Positions 22,246 to 32,714 of a DNA stretch of 64,000 nucleotides are shown in pieces. A program made the position numbers and the translations under genes. Location: positions 917,501-981,500 of the forward strand of contig CM061247.1 in assembly GCA_022605425.2 (NCBI GenBank), in the 5' to 3' direction. The DNA comes from Hamiltosporidium tvaerminnensis (lineage: Eukaryota; Microsporidia; Dubosqiidae). Position 1 is the stretch's first letter; every line of letters starts with the position of its first letter. The notes under the pieces were generated by a model. That model had not been told where the DNA came from and searched no databases. It saw only the letters and a program-made list of their open reading frames with translations.

Positions 22246-23849
22246 GACGATTTTAAGTGATGCTAATCTACAAATCAAATAGTTTGTTTACAGCTCATAT
22301 AATATATATTAAGATATGATTATACCAGGCGCCACTTTGAATTTTTCTGATGAGTACTTTCTCTTTTATTTAATAAACGTACTAAAACCGGTGAATCGAT
22401 TAAAGCCTCATAATTACTAAAATAATCTTGAAAATAGCTATGCGTAAACAATATCTATACCAGAATAAAATTTGATGTAAAGATTCCAAAGTTTTATCAT
22501 ATATTCAAAATAGAAAAAAAAGTAATAAATTTAAACGAAAATTACTTAAAATTCACTAGGATTATAATAAATAAACTAAAAAGTGCGACTTATTGGTAAA
22601 TGATTTATAAAATTTTATTTACATGTAAAGTAGTGACTAATTGCATGTTTTATTACTTGGAACACAATTTTATAAATAATATCACAATCTATAATGCTAG
22701 AATGCTCTCAATATTTACAAGAAAGTAAAAACTTTTAGTATAAATACATAAAAGACAGTTAAAATTATTTTATCGAATCTTCAAGGTATGAATCAGAATT
22801 TAATTAAAAATAATTTTTTAAATACTTTCGAATAAAGAACAGAAAGATTGTATAACAGAAAAGAAGTCTTAATTTACTATTTTCATTCATTAAAGAATAG
22901 GGGGCAAGCAATTAATGATGAGATTTTTCAATTTATAAATGAACACAAATAGTACAAATATTTGTCTCTGATATAATAAGAAACAAAAAATACAAATAAT
23001 TATATAATTGGCCTTTAGCATTTGATAAAATATATCTTTATATTTCTTTGTTGAATTAAATATATACTTCTCAAATCTTAAATTAATGCAAAGTGGATTT
23101 TTAAAAATGTATTGTAAGAGTTGTAGAGTCATTTATATTAATCAGGAAATATTACAGAAGTTTCTAAAAATATTATTACTCGCAAAAATAAAAATTATTT
23201 AACTTACCTAATTTTTGTAACAATTACCATATAATACAATATAAATAAAAATAATTAAACCAAAAAGAGAAAATTTCAGGGATATTTTAAAGATCTTATA
23301 GGACCTCATGTACTTTTATAAATTCGAATCATGTTTAGATCAGCTTTACGCCTATTCATAATTATTTAATAAATTTTAATAAAATCATCGAAAGTTCTAA
23401 TTAACTTTTTAAAAATTATTAAATCAAAAGAAATATTTATTGAAAATAATAGTAGAGAATTCTATCTTCATTTTTTAGAATAAATTACAGGATAACTCGA
23501 TTTTAACATGAAATTCTGGAAATATAGATTTTGTAACATATTTTTAGTTAATCTGCCATTATAAAGTATTTATATTTCAATATAAATTAAAAAATCAATT
23601 TCATTATTCTATAGTAAATCAAGATAAAAAAAATTAGTATAATTCTAAAATACTTAAGATAAAGGCAAATGCTGTTGCAAGCGGCTCTTTTCGTGTAAGA
23701 GAAATAAAAAAAACAATGTTTTTAAATCGCAATACCATTTTATACAAATTTTAATCGATTATTTGAAAAATATTTCTTGACTTTTGTTAAGCAAATATTC
23801 TATTTATATATATTAGACTTATAATTATTTTTTTATAAGTTAGTGCCTT
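22246..23849. other. A+T-rich intergenic stretch
   Basis: No gene supported; the 80-codon minus-strand frame at 22890-23132 has no motif and begins without a CCC motif. Confidence 0.4.
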
Positions 23850-24420
23850 AAAAAGGTTGGTAGAGCTCGCTTGATGAGCGACGAATCATCTTAAATTCGT
23901 TACTTTCGTTGCCTATAAAGTGATCGCAGATCTAACTCGCCATGAGCTCTCTCGCAATCATAGCATTCTTATCTACTCTTAACCTACGAAAAAGTATATA
24001 CTTTATGCCAGGAAATATCCCTAGAACTTATATGTGATTAGTCTATACTTTTCGATGCTATCAGTTATAAACCACTAATTATCATTTTCAGGTTTCTCAT
24101 GATATGCACTTAAAAGATATTCAAGGCGCAAAATCTTCTATTTCGAGTAAGTGAGCTCGTATTTAATCACGTTTACATGATAATTACCTAGAACACCAAT
24201 TGAAGTTTCATATCTAGTTACATAAAAAACCAAAAACTAAGTTTTTAGGAAAAGTTTCACCGTTTTGTAGATCCTGCCTTCTTATACAGATACCCATGAA
24301 CACCATAAAAACAGTGTGTTCTAATCTCAATAAACATTCAAACAATTTTTTTGGGCATTAATTTCTCATCGTAATTGCTAAGCGGATGTTTTTTAATTTG
24401 GTTTTTCTACCTCCAACAGC
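23850..24420 (-). repeat. WR1 dispersed repeat, copy d
   Basis: Same orientation as copy b. Shared order of blocks on the plus strand: cgttgcctataaagtgatcgcag, gcaatcatagcattcttatctactc (the core, diverged), cttctatttcgagtaagtgagc, gtttcatatctagttacataaaaaacc, and gtttcaccgttttgtagatcctgcc, matching tttcactatttttagacctctcc in copy b. No reading frame survives. Confidence 0.6.
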
Positions 24421-25114
24421 ATTATCTAAAATTTTATATTAGGTGATTTTTCTTATTAAAGATTTTATAAATCATTTTAAAACGAGTTTCCAAACATTTA
24501 AGTCTTCTAACAAAAGTTTTTTCTGATAATTTTGTTAAAGACTCGAATATTTGATTTTCACAAAAATCCGAATTTAATTTTACAGATAATCAGTTATAAA
24601 ATAATTATTGTCATACGTATATGTTTAAATTTATACGTAAGAATATTGAGTATTATAAATATTTTGAAAAGTATTTATATGTTTTAAAAATCTAAATCCA
24701 AAGTTTTGAAATTTATTGGCATCGTAATAATTCATAGTGATCAAAGACTTTCCTATCAAATCTGTCATCACAAGCCCTTTGTCTTAAGACAAAATTTGAC
24801 CTAATTCTTTAAAGTGACTTCATTTTATATATTATTCCTGTAGTAAATTGTTCTTTTAATGTTGCAGTATAATTACGGTAAATTTTATTTTGATGATTCA
24901 TTTTCTAAAAGATTTTTTCTAAAAAAAAGAAAACAACCTATTGTTTTAATTAATTTATATTAAACCTTTTAAGTATTTATTATTGACTTAAAAAGTCTCT
25001 GTTTAAGATTATGTACTTTCCTTTGTTGCAATCTAGGTTTAATTCCTTAAGATTTACTTGTTATGTAACAATTAAATACATATTAAAATTATTAATGTTA
25101 AAATAAATAACAAG
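24421..25114. other. A+T-rich spacer
   Basis: Nothing recognised; frequent stops in all frames. Confidence 0.35.
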
Positions 25115-25830
25115 TAGTGGAGTGAAATAAACACAATAAAAATTTTCTGCTTGGCAAGGTGTATGTGAAATTGGTGTGAATATCATTTTCTTTTTTTTGG
25201 TGAAAATAAAGTCACATTACATCTTCGGTTGTTTCATGGGAGTTTGCATTAGGTGAAAAATGTCTAGAAAATTACGAAACTTTTTCTACAAAGGTATTTT
25301 TAGTTTTTTATGCAACTGAGCAAAGGCAGCAGCTGAACTTGTAGGTAATTGCTATGTAAAAGCATGGAAACCTAGCCTTGCACACTCGGGTTAGAGAACT
25401 TAGCCCTTGAAGGATATAAAAAATATAACGAGTAGGATACCAGTGTGAGCTAAGTAGTAGGTTATATCTGTAGGTATTGTATTGCACTGTTTAGTTGAAC
25501 CCATGCAAGTTTCTGAAATATATCTTAGCTAGAAGTTTATTAGGTTCAGAAGGTGTAGAGTAAATAGTAATGCTGCATAGTCTTGGGGAAGCCCAAGGCG
25601 GACTTCGATCACACTCCAGGCAACGGATATTAACGATTTACAGGCAACTTTATGCCTATTAATTTGGTTTTACACATCTGGTAAATGAAAGGCTTTGGAA
25701 TTTAGGTATCGCAGGTATTACCGTTGGTATTTTAGGATAGCAGTTATTTTTTTTAAACCTAGAACTGCGTTAATGTTATGAAAACAAGTATAAAACTTGC
25801 CACTATTTTAAGAAGATCTGATACTTTTAA
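25115..25830 (+). repeat. WR1 dispersed repeat, copy e
   Basis: Reverse complement of copy b over about 700 bases. It carries the core as tagtcttggggaagccc (about 25579-25595), the peptide-coding block for KAAAE...WKPSLAHS (about 25327-25400), and the end aacttgccactattttaagaagatctgatac. Differences from copy b are mixed substitutions and small indels, so the two are of moderate age. It lies only 0.7 kb from copy d in the opposite orientation. Confidence 0.75.
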
Positions 25831-26519
25831 ATTAAGTATAATAAATTTCAAGCAAGAGGATATTCGAGATATTGTTTTTCATAAGAAAATTCAGCTTTAT
25901 ATCAATTTATATATTGTGTATTCGTCTATATAAAATTTCAAAAAATGTGTGTTCTATTTTAAAAATTACTTACTCAATTATACTCTTATTAGTTTTTTAT
26001 TTTGCAAAAATTACTGAATAGAAAAAACCAATTGGTTCTATAATACTACAAGAAATATTTAGAAAATACTAATACTATTAGATAGTTATTAAAATTTTAA
26101 AGGTTTAAAAGTTGTTTTCAAATTTAGTAAAAGAAAATTTAGGAATACATAGGTTTAAAATTGATTTTTTTGTTATAAACCAAATTTTTAAATTATTTGA
26201 TAATATATTGGAATACTTCGAATCCGAATATAGAAAATATATTAATTTTACCTTAAAGCAGCAAAAGATTTTGTAAAATAAATAATGTTTTAATCCCAGA
26301 ATGCGTCTTGTAAATTATTTGGGACAAATAAATTTTAAAAAGGTTCGGCAACATCTTTTTTCATATATTTATTCCATTTTTCTTTTGCCTCTCGATTCCG
26401 AAGATGAACGAATAAAAGTTTTTCATTTGTTACTTTAAACATTTTTAACTCGAAATTATAAGGGATTAACCTGTATATTTAGAGGTTTATATCCTATCAA
26501 AATACCATCAATGATTTTC
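25831..26519. other. A+T-rich spacer
   Basis: No gene or repeat recognised apart from a mildly G+C-richer patch at 26280-26480. Confidence 0.35.
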
Positions 26520-26590
26520 AAACTAATTCTACACACTCATTACCAAGTAGATAATTTTTTAATGTGGTTATCCTCCCTCCTCTATTCTGA
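26520..26590 (-). repeat. WR1 dispersed repeat, terminal fragment f
   Basis: ctacacactcatt...ttttttaatgtggttatcctcc matches the right end of copy b (cacacactcattg...tgaggttatcctcc, about 10150-10195). Only the end is present; the retrotransposon fragment F starts right after it. Confidence 0.5.
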
Positions 26591-26609
26591 AATGTATAAA
26601 AAATCAAAA

Positions 26610-27203
26610 AGAATATTACAAATACAAATACGAAGGAAGAATCAAGATTCTCTACAAATTTCTTTATATTGATTTTAAAGCAAAAAGAGATATGTCTAGG
26701 ACATATTTTTTAAATTTTTATAAATTTTCATAGAGTCATATTCCTTATGCGCTGGCCTGGGGCAGTATTATGATAAACTACCATAAGTCACACATAAAAA
26801 TACTGCGATACCGTATAACGTAGAAGCTGTACACTCATTCGATATTACTTAAGAAGACAGTCTAAATAAGTTTCTTTAGTTTACGAAGAGGACTTGTGTC
26901 GGAGCTAATGCTGAAGAAAGCTAGGATTGTGTTTCGATGTGTGTTATTAAGAGATCCGAGATGTAGAGGACCAACATCTTTGTAAAATAAGCCAGTGACT
27001 ATGAACATGGTCATAAACAAATGAATTCAAAAAACAATCCCCTCCTTTAAAAGAAGTAACAACCACTATAGAGGAACCGACAATAAACATAAATGAAGAG
27101 TTTGATTTAGAAAAAGAAAAATTTCGGTAAAAGAGGTTCGAAGGAAATGTATATAAATTTGAAAATGATGTTAATCCAAAAATCTATTCAATAAAATCCA
27201 TAG
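26610..27203 (+). mobile_element. R4/Dong-like retrotransposon, 3' fragment F
   Basis: Matches the last 600 bases of copy A. The clearest part runs from ccttatgcgctggcctggggcagtat (A: ccttatgtgatgacctgggacggtat) through gaagacagtctaaa, cgaagaggacttg and agaggaaccgacaataaacataaatgaagag, to a 3' end aatctattcaataaaatcc. Substitutions outnumber deletions, so this is an old copy and differs in style from copy C. It is a 5'-truncated insertion, as is usual for non-LTR elements. Confidence 0.75.
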
Positions 27204-27505
27204 AGTCATAAAATATCTTAATAATACTGTGAATAGCTTATATTTCTTTTTGGGTTATTTATTCAGAGCGAAGTATATGTAAAAAAAACATTTCCCATTT
27301 AAAATCTATTTCTATAGAATTTCTGTACGATTCTTAAATTAAAACAAAGAATTTTAGCAAAATATTTATAAAGAGGTTAATATAAAAAAAACTTAACTTT
27401 TAGAAATATTAATTAATACAAAATTAAAAATAAATAAAAATAAAATAGAATGAACATAGTAACTTTACCTTTTCGATTCGCAATGCCAACCACTTTCTAA
27501 TTCAT
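27204..27505. other. A+T-rich spacer
   Basis: About 300 bases after the retrotransposon fragment and downstream of the minus-strand membrane-protein gene; no feature seen. Confidence 0.3.
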
Positions 27506-28219
27506 TTAAACTGCTTTTTCGTTAGCATCTTTCTTACGATTTTTCTCAATAATATAAGCAATAAAGTCCGCAATTTCATCGGTATTTTTTTCATCCAATC
27601 GATCAATTGTAAATGATAGTGACTTACTTATACTTTTGACTTTTTTATTCTCAATTTCAACGCAAAACGACTCAACCGCTATTTTATCAAGAATATTTAA
27701 AAATACAATCCAGGTGCTGTTTTCATCATGGGGAACATCTAATCTTGCCTTTATAAATGCTGTTAATTTTTTAACAGATACCATCGTTTGTTTTTTCTTC
27801 AGAAGAAGGCCGACCTTGGCAAAAAAACCCGGATCATCGGGCAAAGAAGGCTTTTCCATAGTAACAACATCGTTAGGATCTTCTTTTGGCAAATTTTCTT
27901 TAATTTGTACGAAATCATCTATTTTTTGTGCTTTCAAAGCCTCTAACAATGCATTGCGATCATTTTCATCATTAGTAAGCAAAACATTGAAATTGATTTT
28001 GTCATCATTGGGTGTAAACATAGCGATCTTTTCTTTTTTTAACAAGGCCGCAAAATTTTTGAATGTTACTGATTCTGATATTTTTTTATAATCTGACTCA
28101 AGATTTTCTATAAATTTATTTGCCGATCTATAGGAAATGAATCCAAAAATACCTAATGCCAATAATACCGCGAGTAGCGAAGAAGAAATTAATATAATCG
28201 GTTTTGTCATAATTTTCAT
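27506..28219 (-). CDS. Hypothetical signal-anchored, lysine-rich protein (237 aa)
   Basis: The N-terminus (residues about 6-28, PIILISSSLLAVLLALGIFG) is a strong hydrophobic segment preceded by Lys, fitting a signal anchor or an uncleaved signal peptide. The remaining 200 residues are soluble, rich in Lys, Asp, Glu and Asn, and probably face the ER lumen, another compartment or the outside (inference). The protein ends KKDANEKAV and shows no KDEL-type signal. No family was recognised. The gene is less A+T-rich than its neighbours, which suggests codon selection or a recent arrival. GGG on the coding strand abuts the ATG; an in-frame ATG three codons in (28210) is the alternative start. Confidence 0.75.
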   Translation of the reverse strand: MKIMTKPIILISSSLLAVLLALGIFGFISYRSANKFIENLESDYKKISESVTFKNFAALLKKEKIAMFTPNDDKINFNVLLTNDENDRNALLEALKAQKIDDFVQIKENLPKEDPNDVVTMEKPSLPDDPGFFAKVGLLLKKKQTMVSVKKLTAFIKARLDVPHDENSTWIVFLNILDKIAVESFCVEIENKKVKSISKSLSFTIDRLDEKNTDEIADFIAYIIEKNRKKDANEKAV

Positions 28220-28222
28220 CCC
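28220..28222 (-). promoter_or_regulatory. GGG start-proximal motif
   Basis: Coding-strand AAGGG immediately before the ATG of the signal-anchored protein gene; GGG-like variants of the start motif are known in microsporidia. Confidence 0.45.
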
Positions 28223-30349
28223 TTCATATTTTATTTTGTTTATATAGTCAAGAGAAGCTTTATCAGGTTATCAAGATTGTGATAACTCTAAAAATGAAAA
28301 CCCAAATCGATTCGATTAATTAACGATTTAAAATCTTAATTGGTTTATGAAGTCATAAAAAGAAGGGGTTTTTTATGATTATAATTGATTGTTCAAATAA
28401 TTTTGATTTAATACAAATAAAGATATTCTTTACAATCAAAAGCACAAATAAAATAAAGTTCTTCTAATCTAAATTTAACACAGTTATCTTCGAACTTTAT
28501 TTCAAAGGTTAAATTTGATTTTTATAAAATTATGTTTCATAAAAACCAACGCTAATGACGTTAATTTTTGTTTAAATACATTTGAAACTCTAATTCAATA
28601 GATTCTTGATAGAAATTTGTTTTAAGAAAATTTCACTTAATAATCGCATTTTTTTGGTTGTTTAGAAGCAATCATTTTATTGCTAAAAAATACAAAAAAT
28701 CAGTTTTTTTTATAAAAACGATGTTTAAATAAATATTTAAAAGTTAAAATTCCACTACAAATATAGTATCACAAAAGTAAATTCATATATTGATGAATAT
28801 ATTTCAGAATTTCTCTTTTCTTTAGTATAGACATCTAAATAATCTTATTTTGCTTTTCCTGCTTAATAAACTATAATTATTTACCGACGATTTTAAGATG
28901 AATATAAACGAACCGCTTTAATATATTCAAAATCTACCGTGAAATTAACACAATGCTATGTTTTTCTTTGACACCAAAAATCATTTTGTATGGTATTTTT
29001 TTCAAGTTGGATTTTAAAAGAATAAATTTCATTTCAAAATTTCAATTAATCGAATTTAAAAAAGCTCTAATGAACTCACTTATGGCTACCACATCAAGGC
29101 TTCTTTTATATCAGACTTTTGTGTAATTTGAATTAAAAGCATTCAAATATTTATTAATGTATTTTTCCGGTTTCGAAATATTATGTTTCTATTTACTTAA
29201 CACCATTGCTTATAAGTATGTTTTACTTGTATTCTTGCCTCGTAAAAAACATTCTTATTTAATATTTTGCTTTTATTTACATTGCCTATTGATTGAACTG
29301 CTTCGTCTAACAAAAAATATAGGATAGCCTGTATTTCTGAATATAAACGAGTACAGACCATTCTTATTCTTGAGAGAAGCTTCTAAATTATAAAAAATGG
29401 TAATTTGTAATAATAACCATAGAATTTAGCACATTAGGAATCTTATTTGGAAAAGCATATCAAATAGAATTAGATCAAATTCTAATAAGTTTAATTTGAG
29501 ATAACATTAAGTCATCAGTTGGGAATTAATCTTGAAAGTTAATCTGAAGTAAATAATAAAAATTTTTTTTAATTTTTTATTCAACAAAATATCTGGTTTG
29601 ATATTAAAATTGAGATATTGTTTTTATTGTGGTTTTCTCTCTTATTTTACATTTAGTCTTTTCTAAAAAAAATAACTTATTGACTTTAGTTCGTCTTGTA
29701 TTCCTAAATTTTATATATATTCAAGAAAAAAATAGGCAAAAAATCTACCAATTTACTTTCATGTTTAATATTATCGTATTCCAACATATTTTAACCTTAA
29801 TTTTTTATTACATTTTCGTTTTTAGAGTAGAGTGTTTGCGATTTGACACTTATATTTCCTTCCCTTGATAATAGTTCGCTATGAATATGTCAGAACATAC
29901 CTTTCATCAATATAATATTTTCTAGAAAATATTTTTTAGATTAATAAATCATGTTTAAATCCTTAAATATGTTTCAATTTGGTTGTTTTGTATTATATTT
30001 CATTTTATTAAGAATTGGTTGACTTTAAATAATATATAAATTATAAATTTGATGACTTACTTTAATCATTTACGATAAAAGGACTTATTAAAACAAGAAA
30101 ATTGGATTACTTTGTTCAGTTCAAAATTTTTATTTAGAGTACTAATGCCTTTTAAAATAAAAATTATATTATTATTTTCAAACTATTTTTACACTAAAAA
30201 TTTATTTTTTTAATATGATTCAACCAGAAAACCGTTAAAATGAAAGCTAAAAAACAGATTTAAAAAATTACTTTTTCTTTTTTAAAAATTTATTTCACAC
30301 AAGAATTTTATTTTACGAAAAAAATTGTATTAAAAAAACCTTTTTTTAT
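28223..30349. other. 2.1-kb A+T-rich intergenic region
   Basis: No supportable gene. It separates two divergent genes (minus-strand membrane protein and plus-strand DOA1) and so should hold both promoters. The 79-codon frame at 29629-29868 is hydrophobic by composition only. Confidence 0.45.
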
Positions 30350-30352
30350 CCC
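30350..30352 (+). promoter_or_regulatory. CCC start-proximal motif of DOA1
   Basis: TATCCCTCATTCCA directly precedes the ATG at 30361, with a T-run upstream. Confidence 0.5.
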
Positions 30353-30360
30353 TCATTCCA

Positions 30361-32019
30361 ATGTATAAAATCGAAGAAGTGAGAAAAATACATAATTCTG
30401 ATATAAAAGATGTATCGGTTTTCGATGATTATATTGCTACTTCAAGTAGAGATGGGAGTGTAAAGGTAACAAACATAAATTTTTCACTGAACATTGAAAG
30501 GTTTCCTAATTGTGGATATGTAAATTCTTTAAAACTTTTTAAAGATAGCATTCTGAGTTTATTCTGTGGATGTCAAAATGGTGCTTTGGTTTTTTATGAA
30601 GATATTCTCAACAATGAAAATCCGATATTTTTTCTTGGTCACAATCAAAATATTTGTTCTGTAGATGTTTATAATAAATATGTTATAAGTAGTTCGTGGG
30701 ATTGTTCTGTAAAAATTTGGGACATAATTTCACATACCGAGGTGTATAATTTGATACATGAACAGACAGTTTGGGATTCTAAATTTATTTCAGAGACTAA
30801 ATTTGTTACCGTGTGTGCAGATAAGATTATAAGAATCTTTGAAAAGTCTTCTGTTATTCAACAGTTTAGTTATCATGTTGAATGTATAAGAAGTGTTTTT
30901 GTTAATGAAAAATATATTTTTAGTGTTTCAAATGCTGGTAAAGTTATAAAAAGTGATTTTTTTGGTAGAATTTTGAAAACAAAAAATTTTAAGGAGTTTG
31001 TTTACAAAATTTCCTGCAATAAAAATTCATTTATTTTTTCAGGTGAAAACGGATTGGTTGCTGTGACAGATGAAAATTTTAAAAACTGTTTTACTATAAA
31101 AGTACCATCAATAAGTATCTGGTGTGCAGTTTTATCCGATGAAAAAATATATGCAGCTGCAAGTGATGGGAATCTTTATGTTTATTCAAGTTTAAGGACG
31201 CTGAATTCGGAAAAAAATAAAATTTCTGAAGCTGAAATATCAAATCGAATAATTAATGAAAAAGGCGGACAAAGCACTCAGACTGGATCTCCTTCGGAAG
31301 ATAAAAGCTTTAAATTAAAAGATCCCAATTACAAAGTTGTAAACGGACAGCTTTTGAATTTAGTAGATAATAAATGGGTTGTAGTAGGAGACGTTGTAGA
31401 AAATCCAACTGAAAAACAGTTCGATCACACATTTGAAGTAGAGGTAGATGGTAAACACCTTCCTTTATCATTTAATAAGGATGAAAATGTTTTTAATGTG
31501 GCAGACAGATTCATAAAAAATCACAAGCTTAATTCTAATTATCGAGATGATATTGTAGCATTTATTAATAAAAACTTTAAAAAAAATGGCGAATATTTTA
31601 TTTATGAAGGACTTAATTTAGAAGGAATTCAAAAAAATATTTGTACTTTTGAAGGATCTGAAATCATAATTGAAAATTTAAAAAATCCAAGCCATAAAAA
31701 TAGTGAGGTGGTGGAGGAAATATTACTGAAAATGTTCGGTCAACTACAAAAAGGACAAAGATTTGTGATTTTGGACTGTTTTAAATTTTTTGTCGCAAAA
31801 TATTATTCATTTGATTTTTCATTTCTACTTGATTTGGATATTTTCGGACAAAAAGAAGCTTTGGCTTTTACAAGACTTTTAGTTAATCTTTATTTTGAAC
31901 CACCGTTTGATTTGGAGGTTTTTCATTCTAAAATTAAATATTTTGTTGATAATGGTTATATTGATGAAAAAACAAGAGATAATTATGAAAAAAATAGGCA
32001 GATAAGAAAAAAAAAGTAA
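30361..32019 (+). CDS. DOA1: Doa1/Ufd3/PLAA-like ubiquitin-binding Cdc48 adaptor
   Basis: A 552-residue protein in the family order WD40, PFU, C-terminal helical region. Residues 1 to about 280 form a WD-repeat propeller: HNSDIKDVSVFDDYIATSS with SRDGSVKV, then GHNQNICSVDVYNKYVISSS with WDCSVKIWD. Residues about 305-405 are a PFU domain (DPNYKVVNGQLLN, W-VVVGDV, FDHTFEVEVDG, a run ending FINKN). The last 110 residues (about 437-545) sit where the PUL armadillo domain belongs but are much shorter than the roughly 250 usual in the family. Doa1 binds ubiquitin and Cdc48/p97 and maintains free ubiquitin (family knowledge). The shortened end may weaken Cdc48 binding (inference). Confidence 0.9.
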   Translation: MYKIEEVRKIHNSDIKDVSVFDDYIATSSRDGSVKVTNINFSLNIERFPNCGYVNSLKLFKDSILSLFCGCQNGALVFYEDILNNENPIFFLGHNQNICSVDVYNKYVISSSWDCSVKIWDIISHTEVYNLIHEQTVWDSKFISETKFVTVCADKIIRIFEKSSVIQQFSYHVECIRSVFVNEKYIFSVSNAGKVIKSDFFGRILKTKNFKEFVYKISCNKNSFIFSGENGLVAVTDENFKNCFTIKVPSISIWCAVLSDEKIYAAASDGNLYVYSSLRTLNSEKNKISEAEISNRIINEKGGQSTQTGSPSEDKSFKLKDPNYKVVNGQLLNLVDNKWVVVGDVVENPTEKQFDHTFEVEVDGKHLPLSFNKDENVFNVADRFIKNHKLNSNYRDDIVAFINKNFKKNGEYFIYEGLNLEGIQKNICTFEGSEIIIENLKNPSHKNSEVVEEILLKMFGQLQKGQRFVILDCFKFFVAKYYSFDFSFLLDLDIFGQKEALAFTRLLVNLYFEPPFDLEVFHSKIKYFVDNGYIDEKTRDNYEKNRQIRKKK

Positions 32020-32714
32020 ATAAATATTTTTAGTACGAATTTTTTTTATTTATTAATGAATTTCTATTTAATGAAGAACTTATTCCATAAAAACAAGAAA
32101 ATCATTTGCAAATAAGCATACAAATGCTATTTTGTAACAATTTATACATCCAAATCCATTAAATCAACCAATTTTATCTTGAGAAATTTTTTCTTCGTTT
32201 ACAGTTTTCCCTATTTTTCCAATTTTATTTTATTTTTAAGAAAACAAAAATAAAGACAAAAAGCAATCACTAAGAAATTTAAAGTAAAGGAAAACATAGA
32301 ATATACTCTCCTGTAGATACAAACGACGTATGCTAAGAAATAGTTTTTATTCGTTTATTTTGTTGTCAAGGTGAGATAATGCATCATGAAGGTACTTCCC
32401 TTCGTATTGTATTTTATCACCTGTTCTATTATTCCCCCTTGCTGTTAATAATGAATATATACTAGAAATGTCATGGTTCAGACCAATACCATTATCTTCA
32501 ACTTTAAAATTAAAAAATATCAAATAAATCCTTGTAATCAGATTTTTATATTATTTTTGCTTGGTTTAGTAAAGATTCTTATTAAAATCTACGTATTTTT
32601 TTATTGTTATTTTTGTTTGCATCTCCTTGTTAAATTGAATAAACCAAGGTAAAAGTATGTGAATAAAAACATTTACTTTGTTTAAAGCATTAAAAAAAGA
32701 ATTATAGGAAAAAA
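32020..32714. other. Spacer before the retrotransposon cluster
   Basis: No gene. It includes the region downstream of DOA1 and the 5' flank of retrotransposon copy D. Confidence 0.35.

Noticed and set aside
27636-28091. Plus-strand ORF of 151 codons
   Set aside because: Antisense shadow of the signal-anchored protein gene; composition mirrors that gene.
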